From an uncultured Scytonema sp. (GTDB lineage: Bacteria > Cyanobacteriota > Cyanobacteriia > Cyanobacteriales > Nostocaceae): a stretch of 64,000 nucleotides of DNA. Under the pieces are notes generated by a model, which was not told where the DNA came from, did not search any database, and was given only the letters and a program-made list of their open reading frames with translations. The stretch covers positions 1 to 64,000 of the forward strand of contig CALMVQ010000103.1 of NCBI GenBank assembly GCA_937873135.1, in the 5' to 3' direction. Numbering within the stretch: the stretch's first letter is position 1; each line of letters begins with the position of its first letter. Below are positions 21,371-28,779 of this stretch, one piece after another. Position numbers and translations under genes: made by a program.

Positions 21371-22513
21371 TTAGGTTAAATTATCTGTTTTCCATTCTTT
21401 AAAAATTTTATCATCTTTCCAAATTAAACTTGGACATTCAGTATCAAAAACATCTCTATGGGGTTTGATGTTAGCGAGCGATATATTGTAGGTCTTCATC
21501 AGGTACTTAACTAGAGCAATGCTAGCTTTCTCTTGTGGACGAGTGAAACCTGTATGTAATTCATCAGCTTCGTGTTCAATTCCAATTGAACTTTGATTAC
21601 TACCTCTAGCGTGCCAAGCAGTGTCTGAATCTTTAACCATTTGAACTATCTTCCCATTGCGGGAAATAATATAGTGTGCAGAACGTCTGTTGCCTGGAGT
21701 GTTATCAAGAAAAGTGTTTATGGCTGACTGAAAACCGCTTTCTGTATTGTGCATGATTATTAAGTCAATCTTCGTACCATTTCTACCACTTTCATAGTTA
21801 GGCGAAGGTCTAAATTCCACAAGAGGTTTATCTATTTCATTATTACCAGAACCAGGATGCATTATTGGTTTATGCTCCGGTTCTTGACCCTCACCCCTGG
21901 AGATTTTCATTGTTCTAGGAGGATTTTCACTAGCAAACCACTCTTTCATATCATTGACAACTACACCGTATTCTCTTTGATCAGATGTTAAAGTTTTTTC
22001 TAGCTTATCTATATAAAATTCCCTTTCCATCCAATAGACTGCTTTTTCAGTTTCTTTGATCCATGTTCCCTGAATGCCGTTGTCAGTTGCTACTTTAGCT
22101 AATAGATTTTGTGCTTCTGGTAGCAAACTCTTGACTTTACTGATGTAATTAGGATCTCCAGCATAAATTGGCCCGATAAATTCTATAAAGGCTTCTGGTG
22201 TACTAGTGTGTGCCTCCCATCCAGTGTAAGGAGCTCTAGTTAGAAACTTCCAGTATCCTTTAATAAAGGCTTGAACACTAGCAAACTTACAATATGTATC
22301 AGACCCATCGCTGGCATCGAAGAAAATCTTAGTGGCAAAACCTTCCATCTCATCACGCCACTTCAAACCCCCAAAATTAAAATTTTCTCTAGCTAGTTTG
22401 CTGGTACCACGACTACTTTCTAGCATCCACTGCGCCAAGCTAATAGCTTTTAAATTGGGATACTGGATACTTGTTTGGTTATAAGCTTCTGCTAAATCTT
22501 CAATCAGCGACAT
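21371..22513 (-). CDS. Two-domain peptidoglycan hydrolase: glucosaminidase plus amidase_2
   Basis: 380 aa. The first ~150 residues match the glucosaminidase fold (SLAQWMLESSRGTSKLA with the catalytic Glu, then NFGGLKW and a Tyr-rich FIKGYWKFL block). Residues about 240-370 form an N-acetylmuramoyl-L-alanine amidase_2 domain: zinc ligand His in IIMHNTESG, AWHARGSN, IGIEHEA, and KPHRDVFDTECP. Together these cut both the glycan strand and the peptide link. There is no signal peptide, unlike house-keeping cell-wall amidases, so export would need a holin, lysis or a contractile-injection/phage-type route. It lies 64 bp downstream of the ~178-aa orphan gene and may share its transcript. Confidence 0.88.
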   Translation of the reverse strand: MSLIEDLAEAYNQTSIQYPNLKAISLAQWMLESSRGTSKLARENFNFGGLKWRDEMEGFATKIFFDASDGSDTYCKFASVQAFIKGYWKFLTRAPYTGWEAHTSTPEAFIEFIGPIYAGDPNYISKVKSLLPEAQNLLAKVATDNGIQGTWIKETEKAVYWMEREFYIDKLEKTLTSDQREYGVVVNDMKEWFASENPPRTMKISRGEGQEPEHKPIMHPGSGNNEIDKPLVEFRPSPNYESGRNGTKIDLIIMHNTESGFQSAINTFLDNTPGNRRSAHYIISRNGKIVQMVKDSDTAWHARGSNQSSIGIEHEADELHTGFTRPQEKASIALVKYLMKTYNISLANIKPHRDVFDTECPSLIWKDDKIFKEWKTDNLT

Positions 22514-22577
22514 ATCAAACTCCTGTAACCTAAGAAAAATTAAATTCTGACCTTTTATTGCAATGACGTGTAATTAG

Positions 22578-23114
22578 TTAAACCATAGGTGGGTCGCCAA
22601 ATTTAACACTTGAGGAGTTATCAACACGATAATTATTTGATTTAGGTTCATTTTCATCATCAATAATTTTTCCTATTACTCCACTTATTGAGATTAAACG
22701 GCCTACTACTCCTTGAGTACCACCGAAAATGAGCTTCACAATTGTTTCCCAGTCCAGTCTAGACTTAGGCTTTTTGTAAAGTATCCACTTGTATTTACCT
22801 GGTTCTTCACCGGAAAAAATGCCACTGCCTATTTTCTCGTCAGTTAGGACAAAGTTTTTACTAATGAAAACTTCTATTGGCTCATCTGTAAGCTTTTCTA
22901 TATAAACGCGATTTTCAGTTGTTCTAAATTCTCTATCATCATAAAAAGTTACTCCTGACCCTGCTAAACCAATAATTTTTACTGATGTTGCTTGACCGTT
23001 ATATTTACCATTTGGACCAGTTCTGCCATTGAGGCTACCTGCATCGGAATTAGTAAGTTCTAACTTGAAAATTCCTTGCTCATAAAGTTCGACTTTAGTT
23101 GGGTTTATACTCAT
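22578..23114 (-). CDS. Hypothetical protein, about 178 aa
   Basis: Unrecognised family. The ATG at 23114 is preceded by GAGAATAAAACC, a fair ribosome site; a longer frame starts only at a TTG (23138). The N-terminal 100 residues are beta-strand-like with alternating charges (VELYEQGIFKLELTNSDAGS, then GVTFYDDREFRT), resembling small beta-sandwich or crystallin-like folds, but no known signature is present. A short hydrophobic stretch around residues 125-145 (IFGGTQGVVGRLISISGVIG) could be one membrane or pore-type helix. The C-terminus is polar and ends in GDPPMV. A heptamer array lies 75-120 bp upstream. The peptidoglycan hydrolase gene follows after 64 bp. Confidence 0.7.
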   Translation of the reverse strand: MSINPTKVELYEQGIFKLELTNSDAGSLNGRTGPNGKYNGQATSVKIIGLAGSGVTFYDDREFRTTENRVYIEKLTDEPIEVFISKNFVLTDEKIGSGIFSGEEPGKYKWILYKKPKSRLDWETIVKLIFGGTQGVVGRLISISGVIGKIIDDENEPKSNNYRVDNSSSVKFGDPPMV

Positions 23115-23188
23115 GGTTTTATTCTCAAAAAGATCCAAATAGAAAGAAAGTTGTGCTTATACGAATACTAGTTTTTCTTTTAGTCTCT

Positions 23189-23232
23189 GAAACTCATAAA
23201 AGTCATCCCAAAACTCATAGAAAAACTCCTGA
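23189..23232. promoter_or_regulatory. Heptamer array, copy 1 (four AACTCAT-like units)
   Basis: Units start at 23191 (AACTCAT), 23200 (AAGTCAT), 23212 (AACTCAT) and 23224 (AACTCCT): spacing 9, 12, 12. The surrounding ~85 bp (23168-23252) match 23968-24052 closely. It lies 75-120 bp upstream of the ~178-aa gene read on the minus strand. The even phasing suggests a protein-binding operator; that role is inferred. Confidence 0.6.
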
Positions 23233-23260
23233 AAAATAACATCACTAAGTAAGGAAAACC

Positions 23261-23365
23261 TCACATCCACATGCGAAAAGAATTGAGTCGCTCTTCTGTC
23301 AGCGGCTCTGACAACCAACCCATTTTCACTGGAACTTCATAAAGCCGTCCAGGTCCTAACCTTCC
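23261..23365 (-). pseudogene. C-terminal fragment of a second YcaO gene
   Basis: Reads in frame on the minus strand as the last ~34 residues of a YcaO protein (GRLYEVPVKMGWLSEPL ... FRMWM, stop at 23261). It corresponds closely to the end of the intact gene at 24540 (GRLDEVPVKMGWLQEPL ... FPMWM). Similarity ends abruptly near 23365, where the rest of the gene is gone. In this copy the gene end directly abuts the heptamer array. Confidence 0.8.
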
Positions 23366-23599
23366 GCAATTATGCAACGCCTTGGTTTAAGTTACTAACC
23401 TTAAATTTACTCAATAGCTGCAATTAAACCCAGCTACTCCAGCAGTGATTTAGGCTTATGGAATTAAAAGTTTTTTTCCCTCATTGAAAAAATCCTGCAT
23501 TTCGATGTTTTCGCAGTGTTTCTAAGCAAGAGTGGTTAGTCTGGAATTTTGGAATTGAAAGTGATCTGATGTAAAATGTCCGATTAGTTAGTTATAGTT

Positions 23600-23632
23600 G
23601 CAGAAGGTTAGTCAAGCAAACTAACCTTCTGC
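23600..23632 (-). terminator. Hairpin downstream of the LysM gene
   Basis: A perfect 13-bp stem (GCAGAAGGTTAGT with its complement) and a 7-nt loop, 56 bp after the LysM stop codon. No clear U-run follows on the minus strand, so it may be a weak terminator or an mRNA-stability hairpin. Confidence 0.45.
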
Positions 23633-23687
23633 ATTCCTAGTAACTACTGCTAGTAATAGCTATTTCGCAGGTGTTCTAAGCAGGAAT

Positions 23688-23843
23688 TTAAGGAATTAGA
23701 AGTACTTGACCAGGTTGTAAACTATTAGGGTTCAGATTGTTATTTGCTTGAGCAATCTTATTCCATTGATTACCATCATTATAATAGTGTTGCGCAATGG
23801 TAAATAATGTGTCCCTCGCTTGAACAGTGTATTGTTGTGCCAT
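23688..23843 (-). CDS. Stand-alone LysM protein, 51 aa
   Basis: A short gene: ATG at 23843 preceded by AAGGAGAA, stop at 23688. The whole protein is one LysM domain: YTVQARDTLFTIAQHYY at the start, then NQWNKIAQANN, and the closing PGQVLLIP. LysM binds N-acetylglucosamine chains of peptidoglycan. There is no signal peptide. Single-domain LysM proteins of this size are known as baseplate or tube-cap parts of contractile phage-like particles and as free small proteins in cyanobacteria; which applies here is not known. Array copy 2 lies 149-190 bp upstream. It has its own upstream region and a hairpin after the stop, so it is probably a single-gene unit. Confidence 0.8.
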   Translation of the reverse strand: MAQQYTVQARDTLFTIAQHYYNDGNQWNKIAQANNNLNPNSLQPGQVLLIP

Positions 23844-23991
23844 GTTTTTCTCCTTAAAAAATTGAGATTTGCATCAAATTGCGGTTCTAAAGCTTTTATT
23901 CTTTCCTTCAGTTTGTGACACTTGAGGGAAAGAATGTGAGCTTCAATCGCAGTGAACTACCTTTGATATTAGTTTTTCTCTTAGTCTGCAA

Positions 23992-24031
23992 AACTCATAA
24001 AACTCATCCCAGAACTCATAGAAAAACTCAT
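23992..24031. promoter_or_regulatory. Heptamer array, copy 2 (four perfect AACTCAT units)
   Basis: Perfect AACTCAT at 23992, 24001, 24013 and 24025 (spacing 9, 12, 12). It is the clearest of the three arrays and lies about 150 bp upstream of the LysM gene. The conserved block extends from 23968 to 24052, where it stops at a GTAG that recurs at 24528. Confidence 0.65.
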
Positions 24032-24240
24032 GAAAAATAACATCACTAAGTAGCTCATATCTTGCACCTCTGGGTAGAAACCCGTACCAAAAAAAACATG
24101 TGCATAAAGCTACATTACTTTTTTTAACTTTTCTCGCTAAATAAAGGATTTTTCTTTAATACTGAGTGACAAAATTCCATCAATTTTTTTTAGTACAAGA
24201 TGTGAGCCTCTGACTAGCGGCTTCGCAGCCAGCAAAATAT

Positions 24241-24332
24241 GAAAGAAACACCTTTTTCCCTTACACATGCCAGATACCTACGCAGGGAAATCCTCCTTCA
24301 GTACTGGCTCCCCTACACCCCTGTGTTTCTTG
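24241..24332. repeat. MITE-like unit A
   Basis: Begins GAAAGAAACACC and ends CCTGTGTTTCTT, so the ends are inverted repeats (AAGAAACAC / GTGTTTCTT). The inside holds CTGGCTCCCCTACACCCC, shared with unit B. A GC-rich stem (GCGCCCGACGGGCGGCGCG) follows at about 24336. Confidence 0.5.
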
Positions 24333-24369
24333 AGAGCGCCCGACGGGCGGCGCGCCACCCGTTATGAAT

Positions 24370-24525
24370 GAAAGAAACACCTTTTTCCCATATACCCCTA
24401 CAACGCCAGGTGCCTCAAGTTGGGGAACCCTTTCGGCAGTCGCTCATGAGGGAAACCCCCAAGACCGCGCTGCCGAACCACGGCACTGGCTCCCCTTACA
24501 CCCCTACACTCCTGTGTTTCTTGAA
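24370..24525. repeat. MITE-like unit B
   Basis: Same ends as unit A (GAAAGAAACACCTTTTTCCC on the left, TGTGTTTCTTGAAA on the right) and the same inner CTGGCTCCCCTTACACCCC motif, but a longer middle. The two units form a direct repeat just downstream of the YcaO stop codon. Confidence 0.5.
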
Positions 24526-24539
24526 AGGTAGGGAGAACC

Positions 24540-26846
24540 TCACATCCACATGGGAAAAGAATTGAGTCGCTCTTCTGTCAGTGGTTCTTGCAACCAACCC
24601 ATTTTCACTGGAACTTCATCAAGCCGTCCAGGCGCTAACCTTTTCCACATATGGCGCATTCCAGGAACGATTACCTTGGCAACGTGAAGTCCAATATCGG
24701 GACGAGTCTGATCTAAAACCAGCATTTCTAAACCTTTGTTCTCAACGATTTGTTGACAGAGCTTGACATCTTCGAGTAAATCATCACTTGCCATTTCACG
24801 ATAATTGCCACTGACTTTAGCAGCAATTGTCTCGTCTGGAATTAAATAAGGTTGATCGCTTAAAGTTGCGGTTTTCCACCAATCTACCGCCAAGCGATCG
24901 GCTGATGGAGGATATTGAGTACTTCCATCAGCTTTTGCAAATAAAACGTTGGGTAAAATTTGGTTAACTTCAGTCAAGGCTCGACTAATAGCAATCTTGG
25001 CATCGAAATGAGCGCCATAACCCAAAACAATATCTTCTACAGAGCGATCGCTTCTTCGAGTAATAGCAGCAAACACAGGAATATTCAGATCGCTGGTAAT
25101 ATCTAAAACCCAAAGTTCCCGATTAATAGTTTGATAATATTGCTTCAGGCTTTGAAAATAAGGCTCGTCGAAACTATCTAAATTTACTTGCGGCTTTTGC
25201 AGAGAGTTATACCACCATAACGCAACAGCATCCCGTTCTACTAACTCCATCAACCCTTGCAGAATTGCTTCTTCAAGAGTATTTCCCGCCGCACATCCAT
25301 TAGAATCAGCCCAACAGTCGGGTTTATAGTCCGGTCGATAGCCATAATAACAGTAAGCCGTTGGCAGATACTTAAATTCCTGATGAGTTAAAGACCAAAC
25401 GGGAGTCCAGTCAATTTCTCTTTCTTCATCAAAAGGTTCAGGGACTTTTTGAAACCAGCCTTGACACTCAAGATTCCATTGCTCTCTAGTCTGATATTGC
25501 TGTTGGCTGAAGTTCATACAAACATTGGGATGGCTCGCCTTGTCCCCCATTTTTTGGTAACTACCTTTTTCTCTAATTTCATCTCCTTGAAATACCCCAG
25601 AATATCGTTCGATCGCTTCGCAAAAACCACTAGCCATAGCTTGAGAGTCAGTTCGACCTTTCCCTGCACTTCTACCACCCAAATTTTGGCGCAAACTAGC
25701 GCAATCGTCGAAAATACTGAGAAAATGATGTTTGGCAATGTAATTATGAGTTAATCGATTCCCAGGAATTTTATTTAGTTCTCGCACAACACCAGTTATG
25801 GGGCTAATATGATGTTGATATTTCCTGAGAGTTTCTTGTGGCGAACAAATACGGTGTCCTCCATCGACGGTAAAGGTTTTCTGGCGGTGTTCTAAAACAA
25901 CAGGTAGGGGGTTGTTGGTTAACCCATTTACCATCTCCCCACAGGTAGAACATTGAGGACGCTTAACCCAGCTATGATTTTGAGTTTGCAGTGTGATCGC
26001 ATCGTAAGCAATCAAATTGCTTTCTAATTGTTTATTTTCCCCTTGGACAATCCACTTAAACACCTCTGTGGCTACCATTCCTAATGCAGTTTGTACTGTA
26101 GATGGCAAAAATCCCAAAGGAGGAGTTAAAGAAGAAGAAATGTGCTTTTGTCTCTGAATAAACCCTTGAATCGGTTTATTATCTCGCAAACGTTGAGCTA
26201 AACAGTTCCAACAACCTGTTTTCTCAGGATTAAATAAAGGGCCAATCCAGACTACTGTCCCTAATGGCTTAACCAGCATCCAAGGAGATTGGGATTTTAA
26301 GGCTTGTTGATTAAACTTATCTAGCTCAGGATTGAGATAATCATCGGTTAAAACTACTGTCAAATCACCTTCGTCTGCTACTTGAATTTGGAGAGACTCA
26401 AGCACAGCAATTAAGTCCTTAGCAGGAACTGAACCATTAGCTTTTACTGCTACTTTAGTTGATCGCAATCTTTGATGGGCTACTGTGGGAGCAATATTGA
26501 GATGATGGCAGAATATGCCCAAGTGCGATGGGAGAGAGTTATCTTCTTGAACAAGATAGCCCTTTTGTTGCATTTGTAATAAAGCATATTGGGCTTTAAT
26601 ACTCACATTAAGAGCTTCTTGGAAGAAAGTGGTAGCTGACTGTAAAGATTTTGGGTCTTGCAGTAGCGACTGTTGAATGGTATCAATAATTTCGTCGATA
26701 TTGCGTTCGCCATCGATTAAAGCAGCTAAACTACAAGACAGGTTATCGCTTAACCAAACTGCTTCTCTCTCGGACAACAAAAATACATTGTCTGGTTCTA
26801 TCGTTTCAACAGAGTAACAAGAATTGAAGTGAGGTTTAGGTTGCAT
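24540..26846 (-). CDS. Fused TOMM cyclodehydratase (E1-like C domain plus YcaO)
   Basis: 768 aa. Residues 1-100 look like a PqqD-type leader-peptide recognition domain; about 130-310 form an E1/ThiF-like domain with two zinc pairs (C212-x2-C215 and C299-x2-C302); about 320-768 are the YcaO ATPase with SAGKG (393-397), EAIERYSG (Glu410/413) and a second AAGNTLEEA...ELVERDA block. Known: this fused C/D type (as in PatD/TruD) uses ATP to cyclise Cys, Ser or Thr of a precursor peptide to azolines. The C-terminus is LNSFPMWM and not the PxPxP end of many azoline YcaOs. No SagB-type dehydrogenase and no convincing precursor gene lie nearby. Array copy 3 lies 100-140 bp upstream; the gene stands alone. 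Confidence 0.88.
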   Translation of the reverse strand: MQPKPHFNSCYSVETIEPDNVFLLSEREAVWLSDNLSCSLAALIDGERNIDEIIDTIQQSLLQDPKSLQSATTFFQEALNVSIKAQYALLQMQQKGYLVQEDNSLPSHLGIFCHHLNIAPTVAHQRLRSTKVAVKANGSVPAKDLIAVLESLQIQVADEGDLTVVLTDDYLNPELDKFNQQALKSQSPWMLVKPLGTVVWIGPLFNPEKTGCWNCLAQRLRDNKPIQGFIQRQKHISSSLTPPLGFLPSTVQTALGMVATEVFKWIVQGENKQLESNLIAYDAITLQTQNHSWVKRPQCSTCGEMVNGLTNNPLPVVLEHRQKTFTVDGGHRICSPQETLRKYQHHISPITGVVRELNKIPGNRLTHNYIAKHHFLSIFDDCASLRQNLGGRSAGKGRTDSQAMASGFCEAIERYSGVFQGDEIREKGSYQKMGDKASHPNVCMNFSQQQYQTREQWNLECQGWFQKVPEPFDEEREIDWTPVWSLTHQEFKYLPTAYCYYGYRPDYKPDCWADSNGCAAGNTLEEAILQGLMELVERDAVALWWYNSLQKPQVNLDSFDEPYFQSLKQYYQTINRELWVLDITSDLNIPVFAAITRRSDRSVEDIVLGYGAHFDAKIAISRALTEVNQILPNVLFAKADGSTQYPPSADRLAVDWWKTATLSDQPYLIPDETIAAKVSGNYREMASDDLLEDVKLCQQIVENKGLEMLVLDQTRPDIGLHVAKVIVPGMRHMWKRLAPGRLDEVPVKMGWLQEPLTEERLNSFPMWM

Positions 26847-26946
26847 TGCTCGTTTTAGTTGTATGTAGAAAATTCAATTTATTGCTACATCATTTTAACC
26901 ATGAATGTTTTATTAGTTTTCTTCCTAGCTTGACTTTATCCAAAAG

Positions 26947-26986
26947 ATGAGCTTTTCTATGAGTTCTGAGATGAGTTTTATGAGAT
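26947..26986. promoter_or_regulatory. Heptamer array, copy 3 (inverted)
   Basis: On the plus strand: ATGAGCT (26947), ATGAGTT (26959), ATGAGTT (26971), ATGAGAT (26980), giving spacing 12, 12, 9, the mirror image of copies 1 and 2. About 20 bp between units are also conserved. It lies 100 bp upstream of the YcaO start. Confidence 0.6.
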
Positions 26987-27008
26987 TTATAGGTATTTAA
27001 CCAAGAAC

Positions 27009-27463
27009 CTATCCCACTAATAAAATCCTTTGAATCCATATATGGATAGTCGCGAGGTCAATGAAGGAATCAAAATATACTTTTTGACGTTCCCATCGGA
27101 CAACTAAACGACGATACTTACGTTGAACACAGCGCAAAACAACGTTCCTGTTGGAACCTTGGGACTGATATTTTAATCGGTCTGCCCCTATTTTTCTTGC
27201 TTTTCCTGACTCGTTTTGGTATTTGGGGTCTAATTCCTCGCTTACGTAAAGCGGCACGTTTAGCCTTTGAATCGTAACCTTTGTCAGTCGCTAACACCTT
27301 CAGCCTTTTACGTGGTCTCCCAGGTTTTAAAGTTTTAAGTTTTACTTTATCTAACAGTGGCAATACTTGCTCTCTCGAATGGACGTTGGCTGCAGTTGTA
27401 CAGTTAGCCAAAGGCAACGGCTTAACTGACATCTTGCACCACCGTCTTGTTGCGAAAATATAA
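27009..27463 (-). pseudogene. IS5-family transposase C-terminal remnant, frameshifted
   Basis: The first part reads KPLPLANCTTAANVHS ... LPLLDKV ... ATDKGYDS ... RGIRPQIPKR, the second and third DDE blocks of an IS5-family transposase. Near 27130-27250 the coding shifts to another frame, which continues QRKYRRLVVRWERQKVYF. The N-terminal half is missing. Upstream, 27418-27440 and 27521-27543 are near-perfect inverted repeats (CGGCTTAAC...CTTGCACC), suggesting that a second small element joined it. Confidence 0.8.
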
Positions 27464-27793
27464 GCCCAAAAAGCTTGTTTTTTCGTAGAATGGGCATTGC
27501 TAACCAGCCCTTATTGAGAAGGTGCAAGATCTAAGTTAAGCCGTATCGCAAGTGGATTTAAACCGATCATTCAGGCATTGAAACTGAGTACAAATGTGAA
27601 TTTAATACCTCGAATGGTCTTCAATTTTAAGCAGAATTCCGAATTGACAAAAGTAATTTAGTTTTAACCTGTCACGAATGGTGTAAGGGTTAATTAGGCG
27701 TATCTTTTTGGCGGAAAATATAGTACTTTTGAACGCGTTGAAAGGGCTGGGCTATGCTCTTGACCCAAGAACTGCGACAATTATCACAAGAGA

Positions 27794-28002
27794 CTAGTAC
27801 CGCAAGGCGGAAGTCAAAAGTCAAAAGTCAAAAGTCAAAAGTGTTATAAATCAAGGCTTCTGGCTGTTTGAAATGGTTCACCAGCGCTGCAGGAGGGTTT
27901 CCCTCCGTAGGCGACTGGTTCACCAGCGCTGCAGGAGGGTTTCCCTCCGTAGGCGACTGGTGAACCCGAAGGGTTGCTTTATTTACGTGCCCGCTGTACT
28001 AG
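27794..28002. mobile_element. MITE type I, copy a (with internal 42-bp tandem duplication)
   Basis: Begins CTAGTACCGCAAGGCGGAAG, contains four GTCAAAA heptamers and the motif GGCTGTTTGAAATGGTT, and ends GCTGTACTAG. Relative to the copy at 57713-57830 it carries an insertion made of two identical 42-bp units (27875-27916, 27917-27958) with GGAGGGTTTCCCTCC palindromes. No protein is encoded. Confidence 0.7.
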
Positions 28003-28090
28003 TACAGCGCTGTTGAAATAACTATACAGGTAAAAATCTAGTTTACATATAGATGTTTCTCTACAGTCTCCTGTCTTCTGAGGAATTGTA

Positions 28091-28200
28091 CTAGTACAAC
28101 AAGGCAAAAGTAAAAAGTAAAAAGTAAAAAGAAAGAACCTTATTTTGTAAGGGTTTTAACTATTTCAGATGGGTGGTTTATTTACGCCGTGACGTACTAG
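28091..28200. mobile_element. MITE type II, copy 1
   Basis: Exactly 110 bp, CTAGTACAACAAGGC ... GACGTACTAG, with GTAAAAA heptamers and an inner short inverted repeat (CCTTATTTTGTAAGG). Two further 110-bp copies are at 53437 and 58395. It ends 10 bp before the ISKra4-like remnant. Confidence 0.8.
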
Positions 28201-28210
28201 GAAGGTAATT

Positions 28211-28500
28211 ATGACGCTGACACCATCCGACAAAAAACAGCTAGAAATCCATATCCAAGAAATCGCCAAAATCCTTTATAAAAACACAGAAAGTAGCGAG
28301 ATAGAAACCTTGGAAGGGATTGAACACTCAGTGCGATAGCGAAGCGCTGCTGCAAAGCGCAGATCACAAGTTCTCGAACACGTTAGCCCCAAAATCGCAT
28401 TTTTTTTATTGCAGAAAAAACAGGAACAGAAAAAGGGCGTAAGAGAACTATAAGAAGTTGTGTTGGTGAGATTAAAATCACGAAAAAACAAGCTTCACGT
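28211..28500 (+). pseudogene. ISKra4-family transposase N-terminal remnant
   Basis: Starts MTLTPSDKKQLEIHIQEIA and LYKNTESSEIETLEGIE, the usual N-terminus of cyanobacterial ISKra4-type transposases. It is broken by a small palindromic repeat (about 28334-28370, GCGATAGCGAAGCGC...), resumes as QVLEHVSPKIA, shifts frame in a run of Ts, and continues GRKRTIRSCVGEIKITKKQ to a stop at about 28515. The following GTTGGGATGAACCCGGAC segment recurs at 33893. Confidence 0.7.
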
Positions 28501-28779
28501 TTGGGGTTGGGATGAACCCGGACAAAAACAAACAACCTTCAACCAGGTGTTGATTTCACTTACACTTATATAAGAAGTAGAAGGAGGGCTTATATCCTCG
28601 CTAGTTCAAAACCCCGACTTTGTTGAGGTGATTTATATCTACTATGGTATAACTCACACAATCAAAATTTTGTAAAGTCTGCCGGGGGAAGCTTCCGCCA
28701 GCGAGCTTTACGTCAATGCACAAGTCCTAGAGCCATCTGCCTTTTGTCTTATCAAGCGTGACATTTGCCTGTAACGTCT

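Larger units (their letters stand above)
24054..24531. mobile_element. Insertion of 478 bp flanked by GTAG repeats
   Basis: In the paralogous copy (23232-23263) the heptamer array and the ycaO 3' end are about 10 bp apart; here they are separated by this segment, with GTAG at 24050-24053 and again at 24528-24531. This fits an insertion with a 4-bp target duplication. No transposase is encoded. The right half holds the two MITE-like units listed next. Confidence 0.5.

Noticed and set aside
21371-23843. Prophage lysis cassette (amidase plus LysM)
   Set aside because: No holin, terminase, capsid or tail gene is nearby, so a prophage call is not supported; kept only as one hypothesis.
27812-27845. 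CRISPR-like short tandem repeat (GTCAAAA units)
   Set aside because: Units are 7 bp without spacers and belong to a MITE with CTAGTAC ends; no cas gene is present.
26847-28090. TOMM precursor peptide upstream of the YcaO gene
   Set aside because: No short frame with a leader and a Cys/Ser/Thr-rich core was seen; the region is array, IS5 remnant and MITE.
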